Of a stretch of 64,000 nt of DNA, positions 1 to 11,906 are shown in pieces. The position numbers and the translations under genes are program-made. The stretch is from Amycolatopsis benzoatilytica AK 16/65. GTDB taxonomy: Bacteria > Actinomycetota > Actinomycetes > Mycobacteriales > Pseudonocardiaceae. Below the pieces are notes generated by a model. That model ran no database searches. It was given only the letters and a program-made list of their open reading frames with translations, and was not told the DNA's origin. Where the stretch lies: contig NZ_KB912942.1 in the NCBI RefSeq assembly GCF_000383915.1, positions 504,506 through 568,505 of the forward strand, read 5' to 3'. How positions within the stretch are numbered: the stretch's first letter is position 1; each line of letters begins with the position of its first letter.

Positions 1-1
1 G

Positions 2-2413
2 GGGAAAGCGGTCCGCAGCTACGTGCAGGCGCTCGTTAAGGGCGTCCTGAAGATCATGTCCAAGATGGGCATCTCCACGGTGGGCGCCTACACCGCGGCG
101 CAGGTCTTCGAATCCCTTGGGCTGAGCCAGGATCTGCTGGACGAGTACTTCACGGGCACCTCGTCGAAGCTGGGCGGCGTCGGGCTGGAAGTGCTCGCCG
201 AAGAAGTCGCGGTGCGGCACCGCCGTGCCTACCCGGACAACCCGACCGACCGGGTCCACCGCGGGCTCGAGACCGGCGGCGAGTACGCGTACCGCCGCGA
301 AGGCGAGCTGCACCTGTTCACGCCGGAGACGGTGTTCCTGCTGCAGCACGCGTCGAAGACCGGCCGCGACGAGGTGTACCGGCAGTACCGCGACGAGGTG
401 CACCGGCTTTACCGCGAGGGCGGCACGCTGCGCGGGCTGTTCAAGTTGCGCGACGGCGTGCGCGAGCCGATCCCGCTGGACGAGGTCGAGCCCGCGTCGG
501 CGATCCTGCGCCGATTCAACACCGGGGCGATGTCGTACGGCTCGATTTCGGCCGAGGCGCACGAAACCCTGGCCATCGCGATGAACCGGATCGGCGGCCG
601 GTCGAACACCGGCGAAGGCGGCGAGGACCCGGAGCGGCTGTACGACCCGCAGCGGCGCAGCGCGATCAAGCAGGTCGCCAGCGGCCGGTTCGGCGTCACC
701 AGCGAGTACCTGGTGAACGCGGATGACCTCCAGATCAAGATGGCGCAGGGTGCGAAGCCGGGCGAAGGCGGTCAGCTGCCGCCGAACAAGGTGTACCCGT
801 GGATCGCGCGCACCCGGCACTCGACGCCGGGCGTCGGGCTGATCTCGCCGCCGCCGCACCACGACATCTATTCCATCGAGGACCTGGCGCAGCTGATCCA
901 CGACCTCAAGAACGCCAACGAGCGGGCCCGCATCCACGTGAAGCTGGTGTCCTCGCTCGGCGTTGGCACGGTCGCCGCGGGCGTGTCGAAGGCGCACGCG
1001 GACGTGGTGCTGATTTCCGGGTACGACGGCGGCACCGGCGCTTCGCCGATGAACTCGCTCAAGCACGCCGGCACGCCGTGGGAGATCGGGCTGGCCGAGA
1101 CGCAGCAGACGTTGCTGCTGAACGGTTTGCGCGACCGGATCACGGTCCAGGTGGACGGTGGGATGAAGACCGGCCGCGACGTGGTGGTCGCGGCGCTGCT
1201 CGGTGCCGAGGAGTACGGGTTCGCCACCGCGCCGCTGGTCGTCGCGGGCTGCGTCATGATGCGCGTGTGCCACCTGGACACCTGCCCGGTCGGCGTCGCG
1301 ACGCAGAACCCGCTGCTGCGCAAGCGCTACACCGGGCAGGTCGACCACATCGTGCGGTACTTCGAGTTCGTCGCCGAAGAGGTGCGCGAAACCTTGGCAC
1401 AGCTGGGTTTCCGCACCATCGACGAAGCGGTCGGGCACGCCGAGATGCTGGACACCGACGAGGCCGTCCAGCACTGGAAGGCGTCCGGGCTCGACCTCCG
1501 GCCGGTTTTCGACATGCCGGAGGAGACCCCGTACGGCGGCGCGAAGCGGCGGGTCCGCGAGCAGGACCACGGCCTGGAGCACGCGCTGGACCGCACGCTC
1601 GTCCAGCTTTCCGAAGCGGCGCTGGAAGACGCGCACCCGGTGCGCCTGGAACTGCCGGTGCGCAACGTGAACCGCACCGTCGGCACACTGCTGGGCTCGG
1701 AGATCACCCGCCGCTACGGCGGCGAGGGCCTGCCGGACGGCACCATCCACGTGACGCTCACCGGTTCGGCCGGGCAGTCGCTCGGCGCGTTTCTCCCGCG
1801 CGGCATCACGCTGGACATGGTCGGCGACGCGAACGACTACGTCGGCAAGGGCCTGTCCGGCGGCCGGATCGTGGTCCGCCCGGACCCGGCCGCGAAGTTC
1901 GTGGCCGAAAAGCAGACCATCGCGGGCAACACGCTGGCCTACGGCGCGACGTCCGGCGAGATGTTCCTGCGCGGCCAGGTCGGCGAGCGGTTCTGCGTCC
2001 GCAACTCCGGCGCGACGGTGGTGGCCGAGGGCGTGGGGGACCACGCGTTCGAGTACATGACCGGCGGCCGCGCGGTGGTGCTGGGCCGGACCGGCCGGAA
2101 CCTGGCGGCAGGCATGTCCGGCGGCCGCGCGTACGTGCTCGACCTGGACCGGGCGAAGGTCAACCTGGACATGGTCGACCTGCTCCCGCCGGATCCGGAG
2201 GATCTGGCCTGGCTCAAGCAGATCGTGCAGCAGCACTACGACCTCACCCGCTCGTCGGTGGCCGCGTCGCTCCTTGGCGACTGGACGCGGCGCTCGGCGG
2301 CGTTCACCAAGGTGATGCCGCGCGACTACCAGCGGGTCCTCGATGCGGCCAAGGCAGCGCGCGCTGCCGGCCGCGATGTCGACGAAGCGATCATGGAGGC
2401 CGCTCGTGGCTGA
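2..2413 (+). CDS. gltB: Glutamate synthase large subunit, C-terminal part (5' truncated)
   Basis: The reading frame is already open at base 2, so the true start lies outside the window; 803 residues are visible. GltB takes the amide nitrogen of glutamine and, with GltD, makes two glutamates from glutamine and 2-oxoglutarate. The visible part covers the end of the central domain, the FMN-binding synthase barrel ([12 protein letters not shown] about residue 180), the cysteine cluster [13 protein letters not shown] that ligates the 3Fe-4S centre, and the glycine-rich C-terminal beta-helix ([21 protein letters not shown]). The N-terminal amidotransferase domain is missing only because of the window edge. 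gltD follows on the same strand. Family assignment is secure. Confidence 0.97.
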   Translation, partial: GKAVRSYVQALVKGVLKIMSKMGISTVGAYTAAQVFESLGLSQDLLDEYFTGTSSKLGGVGLEVLAEEVAVRHRRAYPDNPTDRVHRGLETGGEYAYRREGELHLFTPETVFLLQHASKTGRDEVYRQYRDEVHRLYREGGTLRGLFKLRDGVREPIPLDEVEPASAILRRFNTGAMSYGSISAEAHETLAIAMNRIGGRSNTGEGGEDPERLYDPQRRSAIKQVASGRFGVTSEYLVNADDLQIKMAQGAKPGEGGQLPPNKVYPWIARTRHSTPGVGLISPPPHHDIYSIEDLAQLIHDLKNANERARIHVKLVSSLGVGTVAAGVSKAHADVVLISGYDGGTGASPMNSLKHAGTPWEIGLAETQQTLLLNGLRDRITVQVDGGMKTGRDVVVAALLGAEEYGFATAPLVVAGCVMMRVCHLDTCPVGVATQNPLLRKRYTGQVDHIVRYFEFVAEEVRETLAQLGFRTIDEAVGHAEMLDTDEAVQHWKASGLDLRPVFDMPEETPYGGAKRRVREQDHGLEHALDRTLVQLSEAALEDAHPVRLELPVRNVNRTVGTLLGSEITRRYGGEGLPDGTIHVTLTGSAGQSLGAFLPRGITLDMVGDANDYVGKGLSGGRIVVRPDPAAKFVAEKQTIAGNTLAYGATSGEMFLRGQVGERFCVRNSGATVVAEGVGDHAFEYMTGGRAVVLGRTGRNLAAGMSGGRAYVLDLDRAKVNLDMVDLLPPDPEDLAWLKQIVQQHYDLTRSSVAASLLGDWTRRSAAFTKVMPRDYQRVLDAAKAARAAGRDVDEAIMEAARG

Positions 2414-2481
2414 CAATTGGCGGAGCCCCGGCCGCGAGTGCCGACTGGGCGCGGGTATCCCGCAGAACACGGAGGCCGCTC

Positions 2482-2490
<9 letters not shown>
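2395..2490 (+). repeat. 20-bp direct repeat flanking a 56-bp insert at the gltB/gltD junction
   Basis: The 20-mer GGAGGCCGCTCGTGGCTGAC occurs at 2395-2414, across the gltB stop, and again at 2471-2490, across the gltD start. In each copy the same bases encode a C-terminal EAARG-stop in one frame and an N-terminal GTG-GCT-GAC start in another. The first copy therefore also opens a 27-codon frame (GTG 2406, stop ending 2489) that ends in the same EAARG. It looks as if an originally overlapping gltB/gltD junction was duplicated or split by 56 bp. Confidence 0.8.
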
Positions 2491-5533
<3,043 letters not shown>

Positions 5534-5542
5534 CTTGCCGCT

Positions 5543-5584
5543 CAACGTCCGGGCAGAGCCTCAAGGGGCCCTGCCCGGACGTTG
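5543..5584. repeat. Intergenic palindrome, copy A of a family; bidirectional terminator
   Basis: 14-bp perfect arms (CAACGTCCGGGCAG at 5543-5556, complement at 5571-5584) lie between the converging ends of aroG and the acyltransferase gene. The right half contains CTCAAGGGGCCCT followed by CGGAC, resembling the right half of the copies at 13606, 20672, 25595 and 61619. This suggests a diverged member of the same element family. Confidence 0.6.
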
Positions 5585-5590
5585 ACGCGG

Positions 5591-6871
5591 TTACGAAGCG
5601 AGCAGGAGTTCCGCTGCCGACTTGGCTACCGCGTCGCGCAGCGAGCCCAGATCGCCGACCGCCTCCGCGTTGGCTTGCAGTCCGATGTGGACCGAGTCGC
5701 GATAGGGCGCGATCGCGATGCCGACCGCTTGGCGCGGAGCCAGCGGCACGAACGGGTACACCTGCGTCAGCGGCGCGCCGTCGAGCTCGAGCCGGGCGGG
5801 CGGTACCGGCACCGTCGTCACGACCAGATCGAACAGCAGGGGTGCGGCCAGCCCGGCCGTCCGCGTGCCCAGCCGGTGCAACACCGTCGGCATGCGATCG
5901 GCCAGCAGCGGGAAGGCGCCCGCGCCGCGGGCCGGTCCCGCCGCCTTGTTGCGCGCCATCGCGGCCTTCACCACGGCGAGCCGCCGTACCGGATCGTCGA
6001 CGCCGACCGGCAGATCGCACAGGTAGCCGGACAGCTTGTTCCCGCCCACCTGCTCCGCTGCCCTGCCGCGCACGCTGACCGGGATCAGCGCGCGCAGCGA
6101 CCGCCCGTCCGGCCGGACTCCGCGGTTGACCAGCCAATCCCGCAACGCGCCGGACAACACCGCGAGCACCACGTCGTTCGTCGTACCGCCATGGGCGCGG
6201 CGGATCTGTCGTAGGTCAGCGGCGCACAGCCGGGAGAATCCGAGGGACCGGCCAGCGGTAGCGGGCGCGGACAGCGGCGTCCAGGGCGGCCGGGCCGCAC
6301 GTACGACCGACGAAGCGATCCCGGCGGTCTCCAGTGTGTCGCGCATGGTGCTCAGCGGAGTTCGCGGCCGGGGGACTGCCGGAGCAAGCGGCCGGGCCGC
6401 GATGCCGTCGAGCAACCCGACGGCCACGGCGTAGGCACCGGCTCCGTCGGTGAGCGCGTGGTGAAGCTTCAACAACACCGCGAAGCCGCCGTCCGGCAAT
6501 CCGGTCACCACAGTGAGCTCCCACAGCGGCCGGCGCGGGTCCAGCGGTTCGGCGATCCACCGCGCCGCGAACTCCGGCAGCGGGTCCGGGTCGTACAACG
6601 TGCTCAACCGGTGTTCGTGAATGTGTTTCAGGGCAGCGAAATCCGGGTCGCGCACCCATTCCGCGGACCCGGGCGGGAACAGTCCGGCGCGGATTTTCCG
6701 GCGCAGCTGCGGGATTTTCTCCGCGCGGCTCGCCAGCAGTGCGGTCAGCCGCGCCGGATCGACCGGCCGCTCCGGCGCGAAAATCAGCACCGCGCCCATC
6801 TGCATCGGCGAGGTTTCCCTGGAAAGACAGAGAAAAGCGACATCGAGGGAGCTGAGCGGCGTACGCGTCAT
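5591..6871 (-). CDS. Wax ester synthase / acyl-CoA:diacylglycerol acyltransferase (WS/DGAT)
   Basis: 426 residues. WS/DGAT enzymes esterify acyl-CoA to diacylglycerol or fatty alcohol and make storage lipids in actinobacteria. The N-terminus PLSSLDVAFLCLSRETSPMQMG is typical, and the catalytic HHxxxDG motif is seen as HHALTDG near residue 130. The C-terminal half carries the second family domain (NDVVLAVLSGALRDWL, VTTVPVPP). ATG 6871 is preferred, with AAAGG about 7 nt upstream; a GTG at 6913 would add 14 residues without homology. Substrate cannot be told from sequence. Confidence 0.88.
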   Translation of the reverse strand: MTRTPLSSLDVAFLCLSRETSPMQMGAVLIFAPERPVDPARLTALLASRAEKIPQLRRKIRAGLFPPGSAEWVRDPDFAALKHIHEHRLSTLYDPDPLPEFAARWIAEPLDPRRPLWELTVVTGLPDGGFAVLLKLHHALTDGAGAYAVAVGLLDGIAARPLAPAVPRPRTPLSTMRDTLETAGIASSVVRAARPPWTPLSAPATAGRSLGFSRLCAADLRQIRRAHGGTTNDVVLAVLSGALRDWLVNRGVRPDGRSLRALIPVSVRGRAAEQVGGNKLSGYLCDLPVGVDDPVRRLAVVKAAMARNKAAGPARGAGAFPLLADRMPTVLHRLGTRTAGLAAPLLFDLVVTTVPVPPARLELDGAPLTQVYPFVPLAPRQAVGIAIAPYRDSVHIGLQANAEAVGDLGSLRDAVAKSAAELLLAS

Positions 6872-6974
6872 GGCGGGCCTTTCGCGGACGGCTGCGAGGG
6901 AGACAGTCACCACACCACTCCGATATGACCGGTGGGTGGTCGCTGTGTTTCGCGGGCGCTAACTACCCGCGGTT

Positions 6975-7667
6975 TCACTCGCCTGGGGCACGCCGGGGGA
7001 GCCGCTGCGGCAGTTCGCTCGCCCCGTTGTGCTCGGCCGCGCTGATGTCCGCGGCGACCTGCCGCATCGCGACGCCGTTGCCCGGCCGCTTCGGCAGGCC
7101 CGGCCACAGCTCGCCGGCTTCGAGCGAGGCGGCGCGGAGCAGGGCTCCGTCGAGCTTGGTGTGCGTTTCCTCGATGCCGCGGTCGAGCCACTGCACGATC
7201 AGCTTCACCGGACCGGCGCTGGGCAGCGGCCAGACGAACACCGGGTGCTCCTGGTGGAACGCGGAACCGGTGCCGTCCCCCACGCGCAGCACCGGTTCGT
7301 GCGGTTCGCCCGCGGTGGGCACCGAAATCGTCTCCGAGCTGGCCCGGCTCCCGTCCGGGAACAGCACCCCGACCAGCAGCGCGTTGTAATCGGGGATGCG
7401 CCGGTGCGCGACCAGGGGACCGTGGTCCATCCGGTCTCGCGAGTACACCGCGATCCGCAGCGTCATCGCCTCCGGCCACACTTCCACGCCGCGCAACGCG
7501 ACGATGGTGCGCTCGGACCGGCCGAGCGGCATCGCCCACGGCAGCAACGCCGGCACGATGTGCTCGTTCGGCGGGCCTGTCCACGGACGGCCCTCATAGC
7601 CGAACAGCTCCTGTTCCCGGACCGGAAACAGGGGGCGTTCGCGAGGACCGTCCGTGAAGAAGCTCAT
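6975..7667 (-). CDS. Conserved protein of unknown function, flotillin operon
   Basis: 230 residues. I do not recognise a domain. No signal peptide or clear membrane segment is visible; it begins MSFFTDGPRERPLFPVREQE and is rich in beta-strand-like stretches. Its ATG overlaps the stop of the flotillin gene by one base (TGATG), so it is probably translationally coupled and works with the flotillin or kinase. About 100 bp separate its stop from the start of the acyltransferase gene. Confidence 0.75.
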   Translation of the reverse strand: MSFFTDGPRERPLFPVREQELFGYEGRPWTGPPNEHIVPALLPWAMPLGRSERTIVALRGVEVWPEAMTLRIAVYSRDRMDHGPLVAHRRIPDYNALLVGVLFPDGSRASSETISVPTAGEPHEPVLRVGDGTGSAFHQEHPVFVWPLPSAGPVKLIVQWLDRGIEETHTKLDGALLRAASLEAGELWPGLPKRPGNGVAMRQVAADISAAEHNGASELPQRLPRRAPGE

Positions 7668-9154
7668 CAGTCCTCGCGCGGGGCCAGGCCACCGTCGGAC
7701 TCGGACGAGGAACCGGACTGCTTCGGCCCCATGGCGTCCATCAGCTGGCGCGCCAGGCCGAGGCCGGTGCCGCCGAGGGACAGCGCCTTGGTGAACATGT
7801 CCGACATCCCGTCCGCGCCGTTCAGGACCACCATGTGGTCGATGTTGCCGAATGCCTGTGCCCCGGCTTCGACGATTTCCGGCCAACGCTCAGCCAACTG
7901 CTGTGCTACCACAGCTTCCTGGTTCTCCGCCAGTGCGGCGGCCCGCGCCTTGATCGCCTCAGCTTCGGCGAGACCCTTCGCCTTGGCCGCTTCGGCCTCC
8001 GCGAGCCCCTTGGCCTTCGCCGCTTCGGCCTCCGCCAGGCCCTTGGCCTTCGAGGCCGCCGCTTCGGCCTCACCGGTGGCCTTGGTCGCGCTCGCGCTGG
8101 CTTCCGCCCGCGCCTTGGTGGCCTGCGCTTCCGCGTCGGCGGCGGTCTTCACGCGGGTCGCGTCCGCGCCTGCCCGAAGCTCGGTCTCCTTCGCCTGGGC
8201 CTGCGCGCGGGCGATCTGCGCGTCGCGCTCCGCGTCCGCGGTCGTCCGGGTCTCGTACGCCTTCGCGTCGGCCGGCTTGCGGACCTGGGACTGCAGCCGC
8301 TGTTCGGACAGCGCCGCTTCCAGTTCGGCCGCGCGCGTCTCCTGGACCACGACCTCCTGACGCGCGGTGGCCTCGGCCAGCGGACCGGACTGGCTTGCCT
8401 TGGCCTTCGCCTGGTCGACCTCGGCCTGGTAGCCGGCCTGCTGGATCTGGCTCTCCCGGATCGCGCCCGCCTTGCGCGCGGCGGCGACCTGCTCGGCCTC
8501 GGTGGCCTCCTGGTCGCGCTGTGCTTCGGCGATCCGCGCGGACGCGGCGATGGCGGCCGCGTGCGGCTTGCCCAGGTTGAGGATGTAGCCGGACTCGTCG
8601 TCGATCTCCTGGATCTGCAGCGAGTCCACGATCAGCCCGAGCTTGATCATCTCGGTCGCCGACGACTGGCGGACCTCGCCGGTCAGCGCGTCGCGGTTGT
8701 GGATCATCTCCTCGATGGTCAGCCCGCCGACGATCGAGCGCAGGTGCCCGGAGAACAGCTCGTGGATGGTGTCGTTCATGCCCTTCTGCTGGTCGAGAAA
8801 CCGGCGGGCGGCGTTGGCGATCGAGGCGTAGTCGTCGCCGACCTTGTAGATCACCACCGCGCGCACGGTGACCGGCAGCCCCTGCTTGGTCACGCACGAG
8901 ACCTGCAGGTTCACGCCGCGGGTGTCCAGTGACAGCCGGCGCGCGGTCTGGAAGCCGGGAATCACGTTCACCCCCCGGCCGGTGACGATCTTGAACCCGA
9001 GACTGTCCGCGGTCTCGGTCCGCTCCACGCGGATGCCCCATCCGGAGATGATGAGGGCCTCGTTGGGCTCGGCGACCCGGTACAGGATCCGCAGCAGCCC
9101 GAACAGCAGGATCACGGCAACGACCGCGATCACCACGATGACCCAGATTTCCAT
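7667..9154 (-). CDS. Flotillin-like SPFH domain protein
   Basis: 495 residues. Flotillins scaffold ordered membrane microdomains. One N-terminal membrane helix (residues 3-24) precedes an SPFH/band-7 domain (about 25-200), then a long Ala/Glu/Lys/Gln-rich coiled coil (about 210-415), and a C-terminal oligomerisation region. The coiled coil has three consecutive near-identical 11-residue repeats (KAKGLAEAEAA) around residues 375-405, also visible as repeated DNA at about 7940-8050. AGGGG precedes the ATG. The OB-fold gene and PASTA kinase upstream, and the unknown gene downstream, form one leftward operon. Confidence 0.9.
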   Translation of the reverse strand: MEIWVIVVIAVVAVILLFGLLRILYRVAEPNEALIISGWGIRVERTETADSLGFKIVTGRGVNVIPGFQTARRLSLDTRGVNLQVSCVTKQGLPVTVRAVVIYKVGDDYASIANAARRFLDQQKGMNDTIHELFSGHLRSIVGGLTIEEMIHNRDALTGEVRQSSATEMIKLGLIVDSLQIQEIDDESGYILNLGKPHAAAIAASARIAEAQRDQEATEAEQVAAARKAGAIRESQIQQAGYQAEVDQAKAKASQSGPLAEATARQEVVVQETRAAELEAALSEQRLQSQVRKPADAKAYETRTTADAERDAQIARAQAQAKETELRAGADATRVKTAADAEAQATKARAEASASATKATGEAEAAASKAKGLAEAEAAKAKGLAEAEAAKAKGLAEAEAIKARAAALAENQEAVVAQQLAERWPEIVEAGAQAFGNIDHMVVLNGADGMSDMFTKALSLGGTGLGLARQLMDAMGPKQSGSSSESDGGLAPRED

Positions 9155-9208
9155 TGCCCCTCGCAGGTGTCAGCACTCGACTGGCATTCAGTCGACACTG
9201 CGACGCGC

Positions 9209-9418
9209 TCAGGCGCGCAGCGGTTGCCACCTTTCCACGTAGACCGTGCGCGGAGGCTCGAAATCGACCACCAGAACGGGGGTGCCGACGGGAAAACTGG
9301 TTTCCGGGTCGGCCGGATAGGCGTAAAAGGCTTCCGTGCCGCCGCGGACGCTGAGCAGCACCTCGCCGATCAGCCCGGGCCCGACCGTGCCGGTGACCCG
9401 GCCGCGGTTGCCGATCAT
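9209..9418 (-). CDS. Short NfeD-like OB-fold protein
   Basis: 69 residues, no membrane helix. The pattern GNRGRVTGTVGPGLIGEVLL...VGTPVLVVDFEPPRTVYVE resembles the soluble OB-fold domain of NfeD proteins, which are usual genetic partners of flotillins. The ATG overlaps the kinase stop by 4 nt (ATGA), and flotillin begins 54 nt downstream. Context makes the assignment likelier than the short sequence alone would. Confidence 0.65.
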   Translation of the reverse strand: MIGNRGRVTGTVGPGLIGEVLLSVRGGTEAFYAYPADPETSFPVGTPVLVVDFEPPRTVYVERWQPLRA

Positions 9419-11445
9419 CCGCCGATCCCCCGAATCTTCACCTTGGTGCCCTTGGGCACGAACGACCCCGGTGCCGGGTCCTGCTGCATGACGAAGTTGA
9501 TCCCGCCGTGCCCGTGGTCGCCGCCCTTGCGGTCGACGTCGAGCCCGGCCGCCTTGAGGATCTGGGTCGCCTCGTCGAACTGCCGGAACCGCACGTCCGG
9601 CACCTGGACCGCGTTGGAGACCCAGACCTTGACCGTCTTGGTGCCCGGCGAATTGGCGGGCGGGTCGGTGCGGGTGACCAGGCCGGCGGCGACCGAGGGC
9701 GAGAACTCCTCGCCGCCGTCCACCGGTTGGAAGCCGGCCTGGCGCAGCAGCTGGAACGCCTGGTCCTTGGGCTGCCCGGTGACGTCCGGCACCGCCGGCA
9801 GCGGCTCGGGTCCCTTGGACAGCACCAGCGTCACCTGGCCGCCGATGTCCAGCGGGGTGCCCGCGCCGGGGCTGATCCGCACGACGGTGCCCTCGGCCGC
9901 CTTGTCGTTGTACTCCGGCGGGCCTTGGACGACGGAGAGCTGCTGGGCCTGGATCGCCTTGGTGGCCTCGTCGAGCGTGGCGCCGACCCGGATGTTCGGC
10001 ACCGTCGGCTTGCCCTTGGACACCACGACCGAGACGGTGGCGTCCTGCTCCAGCTTGGTGCCCGCCGGCGGGTCCACCTTGATCACCCGGTTCGCGGCGA
10101 CCGTGTTGCTGAACTCCTGGCTGTACTTCGGGGTCAGCTTCGCCGCGCGCAGCTGGTCGCCCGCCTCGGCCTGGGTCACCCCGGCGAGGTTGGGCACGGT
10201 CGTCGTGGTGCTCTTGGTGTCGGTGAGGATGAAGGCGAACGCGCCGATCAGCCCGCCCAGCACCAGCACGCCGGCGACGGCGAGCGCGATCAGCTTCCGC
10301 TTGTCGCGCGGCTTCGGCGGCTCGTTCGGCTTCGTCGGCCCTGGGGTGGGAGGGAGCGCCGTGGTCGGCGGACCGGCGGGCAGCGCCGCCGCCGGGGTCG
10401 CCCGGGTCATCGCGCGGGTGCCGCGCGGTCCGGCCGGCGGCACTGGCGGCACCTGCTGGGTCTGCGCGGCGTCGGCCGGAACAGCCGGGATGTTCGGCAG
10501 CGTCTGCTCCACGTCCGACACCCGATCGCCGTCCGGCGGCGGAGGCACCGGGATCGCGACCGGCCGCAGACCGAGTTCGCCGGCCACGCCCTGCAGTTCG
10601 GCGAGGAACTCGCCGGCGTCGGCCGGCCGCTGCTCCGGGTCGCGCCGGGTGGCGCGGAAGATCAAATCGTCCAGCGCCGACGGCAGATCCGGGCGCTTCT
10701 CGCCGGCGCGCGGCACGTCGTCGTTCACGTGCCGGTAGGCGACCGAAATCGCGGTGTCGCCGGTGTAGGGCAGCTCGCCGGTGACCATCTCGTACATCAG
10801 GACGCCCGCCGCGTAGACGTCGCTGCGGGCCGTGGTGTCGCCGGTGGCGACCTGTTCCGGGGCCAGGTAGCCGACGGTGCCGAGGATGACGCTGGAGCTG
10901 GTGGTGCCCGGGCTGGCCACCGCCCGGACCAGACCGAAGTCGCCGACCTTCACCACGCCGCCCGCCAGCTGGCCGCTGCGGCCGATGAGCACGTTCTCCG
11001 GCTTCACGTCGCGGTGCACCAGCCCGGCCGCGTGCGCGGCGGCCAGCGCGGCCAGCACCGGCTCGGCGACGCTCAGCGCGAGCGAGACGTCCAGCTGGCC
11101 CTGCTCCTCCAGCAGGTCGCGCAGGGTGCCGCCGTCGACCAGCTCCATCACCAGAAAGGCGAGGCCGGAATCCTGGCCGGCCGGGGTGTCGAAGCCCTGG
11201 TCGTGCACGGCCACCACGTTCGGGTGATGCAGCTGTGCGGCCGAGCGCGCTTCGCGCACGAACCGGTCGACGAACGACCGGTCGTCGGCGAACCGCGGAT
11301 CCATGATCTTGATCGCGACCGCCCGGTCCAGCCGGGTGTCCACGCCCCGGTAGACGGCCGACATCCCGCCCCGGGCTAGCAGCCGGTCCACGCGGTAGCG
11401 GCGTTCGAGCAGGGCGCCGACGAGACTGGGCTGGGTGCGGGTCAC
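9415..11445 (-). CDS. Transmembrane Ser/Thr protein kinase with four PASTA repeats (PknL-locus kinase)
   Basis: 676 residues. Cytoplasmic kinase domain (about 15-280): glycine loop LARGGMSAVYRG, invariant lysine in VAIKIMD, catalytic loop HRDVKPEN (about residue 140), DFGLV and APEQ. A Pro/Ala-rich juxtamembrane linker follows, one membrane helix (about 387-410), then four extracellular PASTA repeats beginning VPNLAG, VPNIRV, VPDVTG and VPDVRF. PASTA domains bind muropeptides or lipid II. GTG 11445 is preferred because TACGAT lies 8 nt upstream (leaderless promoter) and the protein then begins next to the kinase domain; upstream in-frame sequence is not conserved-looking. It faces the Rv2175c-like gene, the arrangement of pknL and its substrate in M. 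tuberculosis. Confidence 0.92.
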   Translation of the reverse strand: MTRTQPSLVGALLERRYRVDRLLARGGMSAVYRGVDTRLDRAVAIKIMDPRFADDRSFVDRFVREARSAAQLHHPNVVAVHDQGFDTPAGQDSGLAFLVMELVDGGTLRDLLEEQGQLDVSLALSVAEPVLAALAAAHAAGLVHRDVKPENVLIGRSGQLAGGVVKVGDFGLVRAVASPGTTSSSVILGTVGYLAPEQVATGDTTARSDVYAAGVLMYEMVTGELPYTGDTAISVAYRHVNDDVPRAGEKRPDLPSALDDLIFRATRRDPEQRPADAGEFLAELQGVAGELGLRPVAIPVPPPPDGDRVSDVEQTLPNIPAVPADAAQTQQVPPVPPAGPRGTRAMTRATPAAALPAGPPTTALPPTPGPTKPNEPPKPRDKRKLIALAVAGVLVLGGLIGAFAFILTDTKSTTTTVPNLAGVTQAEAGDQLRAAKLTPKYSQEFSNTVAANRVIKVDPPAGTKLEQDATVSVVVSKGKPTVPNIRVGATLDEATKAIQAQQLSVVQGPPEYNDKAAEGTVVRISPGAGTPLDIGGQVTLVLSKGPEPLPAVPDVTGQPKDQAFQLLRQAGFQPVDGGEEFSPSVAAGLVTRTDPPANSPGTKTVKVWVSNAVQVPDVRFRQFDEATQILKAAGLDVDRKGGDHGHGGINFVMQQDPAPGSFVPKGTKVKIRGIGG

Positions 11446-11528
11446 AGTCGGCAATCGTAGAAGAAGGGTGCCCCGCCGGGGCGGGTCACCCGTGCGTACC
11501 AGCGAGCGCGCCGGACGAATGTGGCACA

Positions 11529-11906
11529 GTGTCACGTGTGAGTGGGATTCCTGTCGCCGACGACATCCTCGAAGCCGCGGTCGCGGTCCTGCCGTTGCCG
11601 AAGGTCGCGGCCGCGTTGGGCGTGTCGGCAAGCAAGGTGCGCCAGATGCTGAGGGACGGCCAGCTGATCGCCGTGCGCCGTGACGGAGAGTTGTGCGTGC
11701 CGAGCGACTTCTTCGTCAAGGACGGCATCGTGAAGGGGCTGACCGGCACCATCACGGTGCTCGCGGACTCCGGGTTCAGCCGCACCGAGATGCTGCGCTG
11801 GCTCTTCACCGCCGACGACACGCTGCCCGGCTCGACCCCGATCAACGCCCTGCGCACCTCCCACGGCACCGAGGTCAAGCGGCGCGCTCAGGCGATGGCT
11901 TTCTGA
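11529..11906 (+). CDS. Rv2175c-like winged-helix DNA-binding regulatory protein
   Basis: 125 residues. It matches my recollection of Rv2175c, a DNA-binding substrate of PknL: RVSGIPVADDIL, a helix-turn-helix-like VAAALGVSASKVRQMLRDGQLIAVRR, MLRWLFTADDTLPGSTPINAL and the C-terminal RRAQAMAF. It is divergent from the PASTA kinase (83 bp between starts), which supports a kinase-substrate pair. GTG 11529 is used because similarity begins at its residue 3; an in-frame GTG at 11538 is possible. Its 3' end overlaps the converging MFS gene by 32 bp. Confidence 0.85.
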   Translation: MSRVSGIPVADDILEAAVAVLPLPKVAAALGVSASKVRQMLRDGQLIAVRRDGELCVPSDFFVKDGIVKGLTGTITVLADSGFSRTEMLRWLFTADDTLPGSTPINALRTSHGTEVKRRAQAMAF

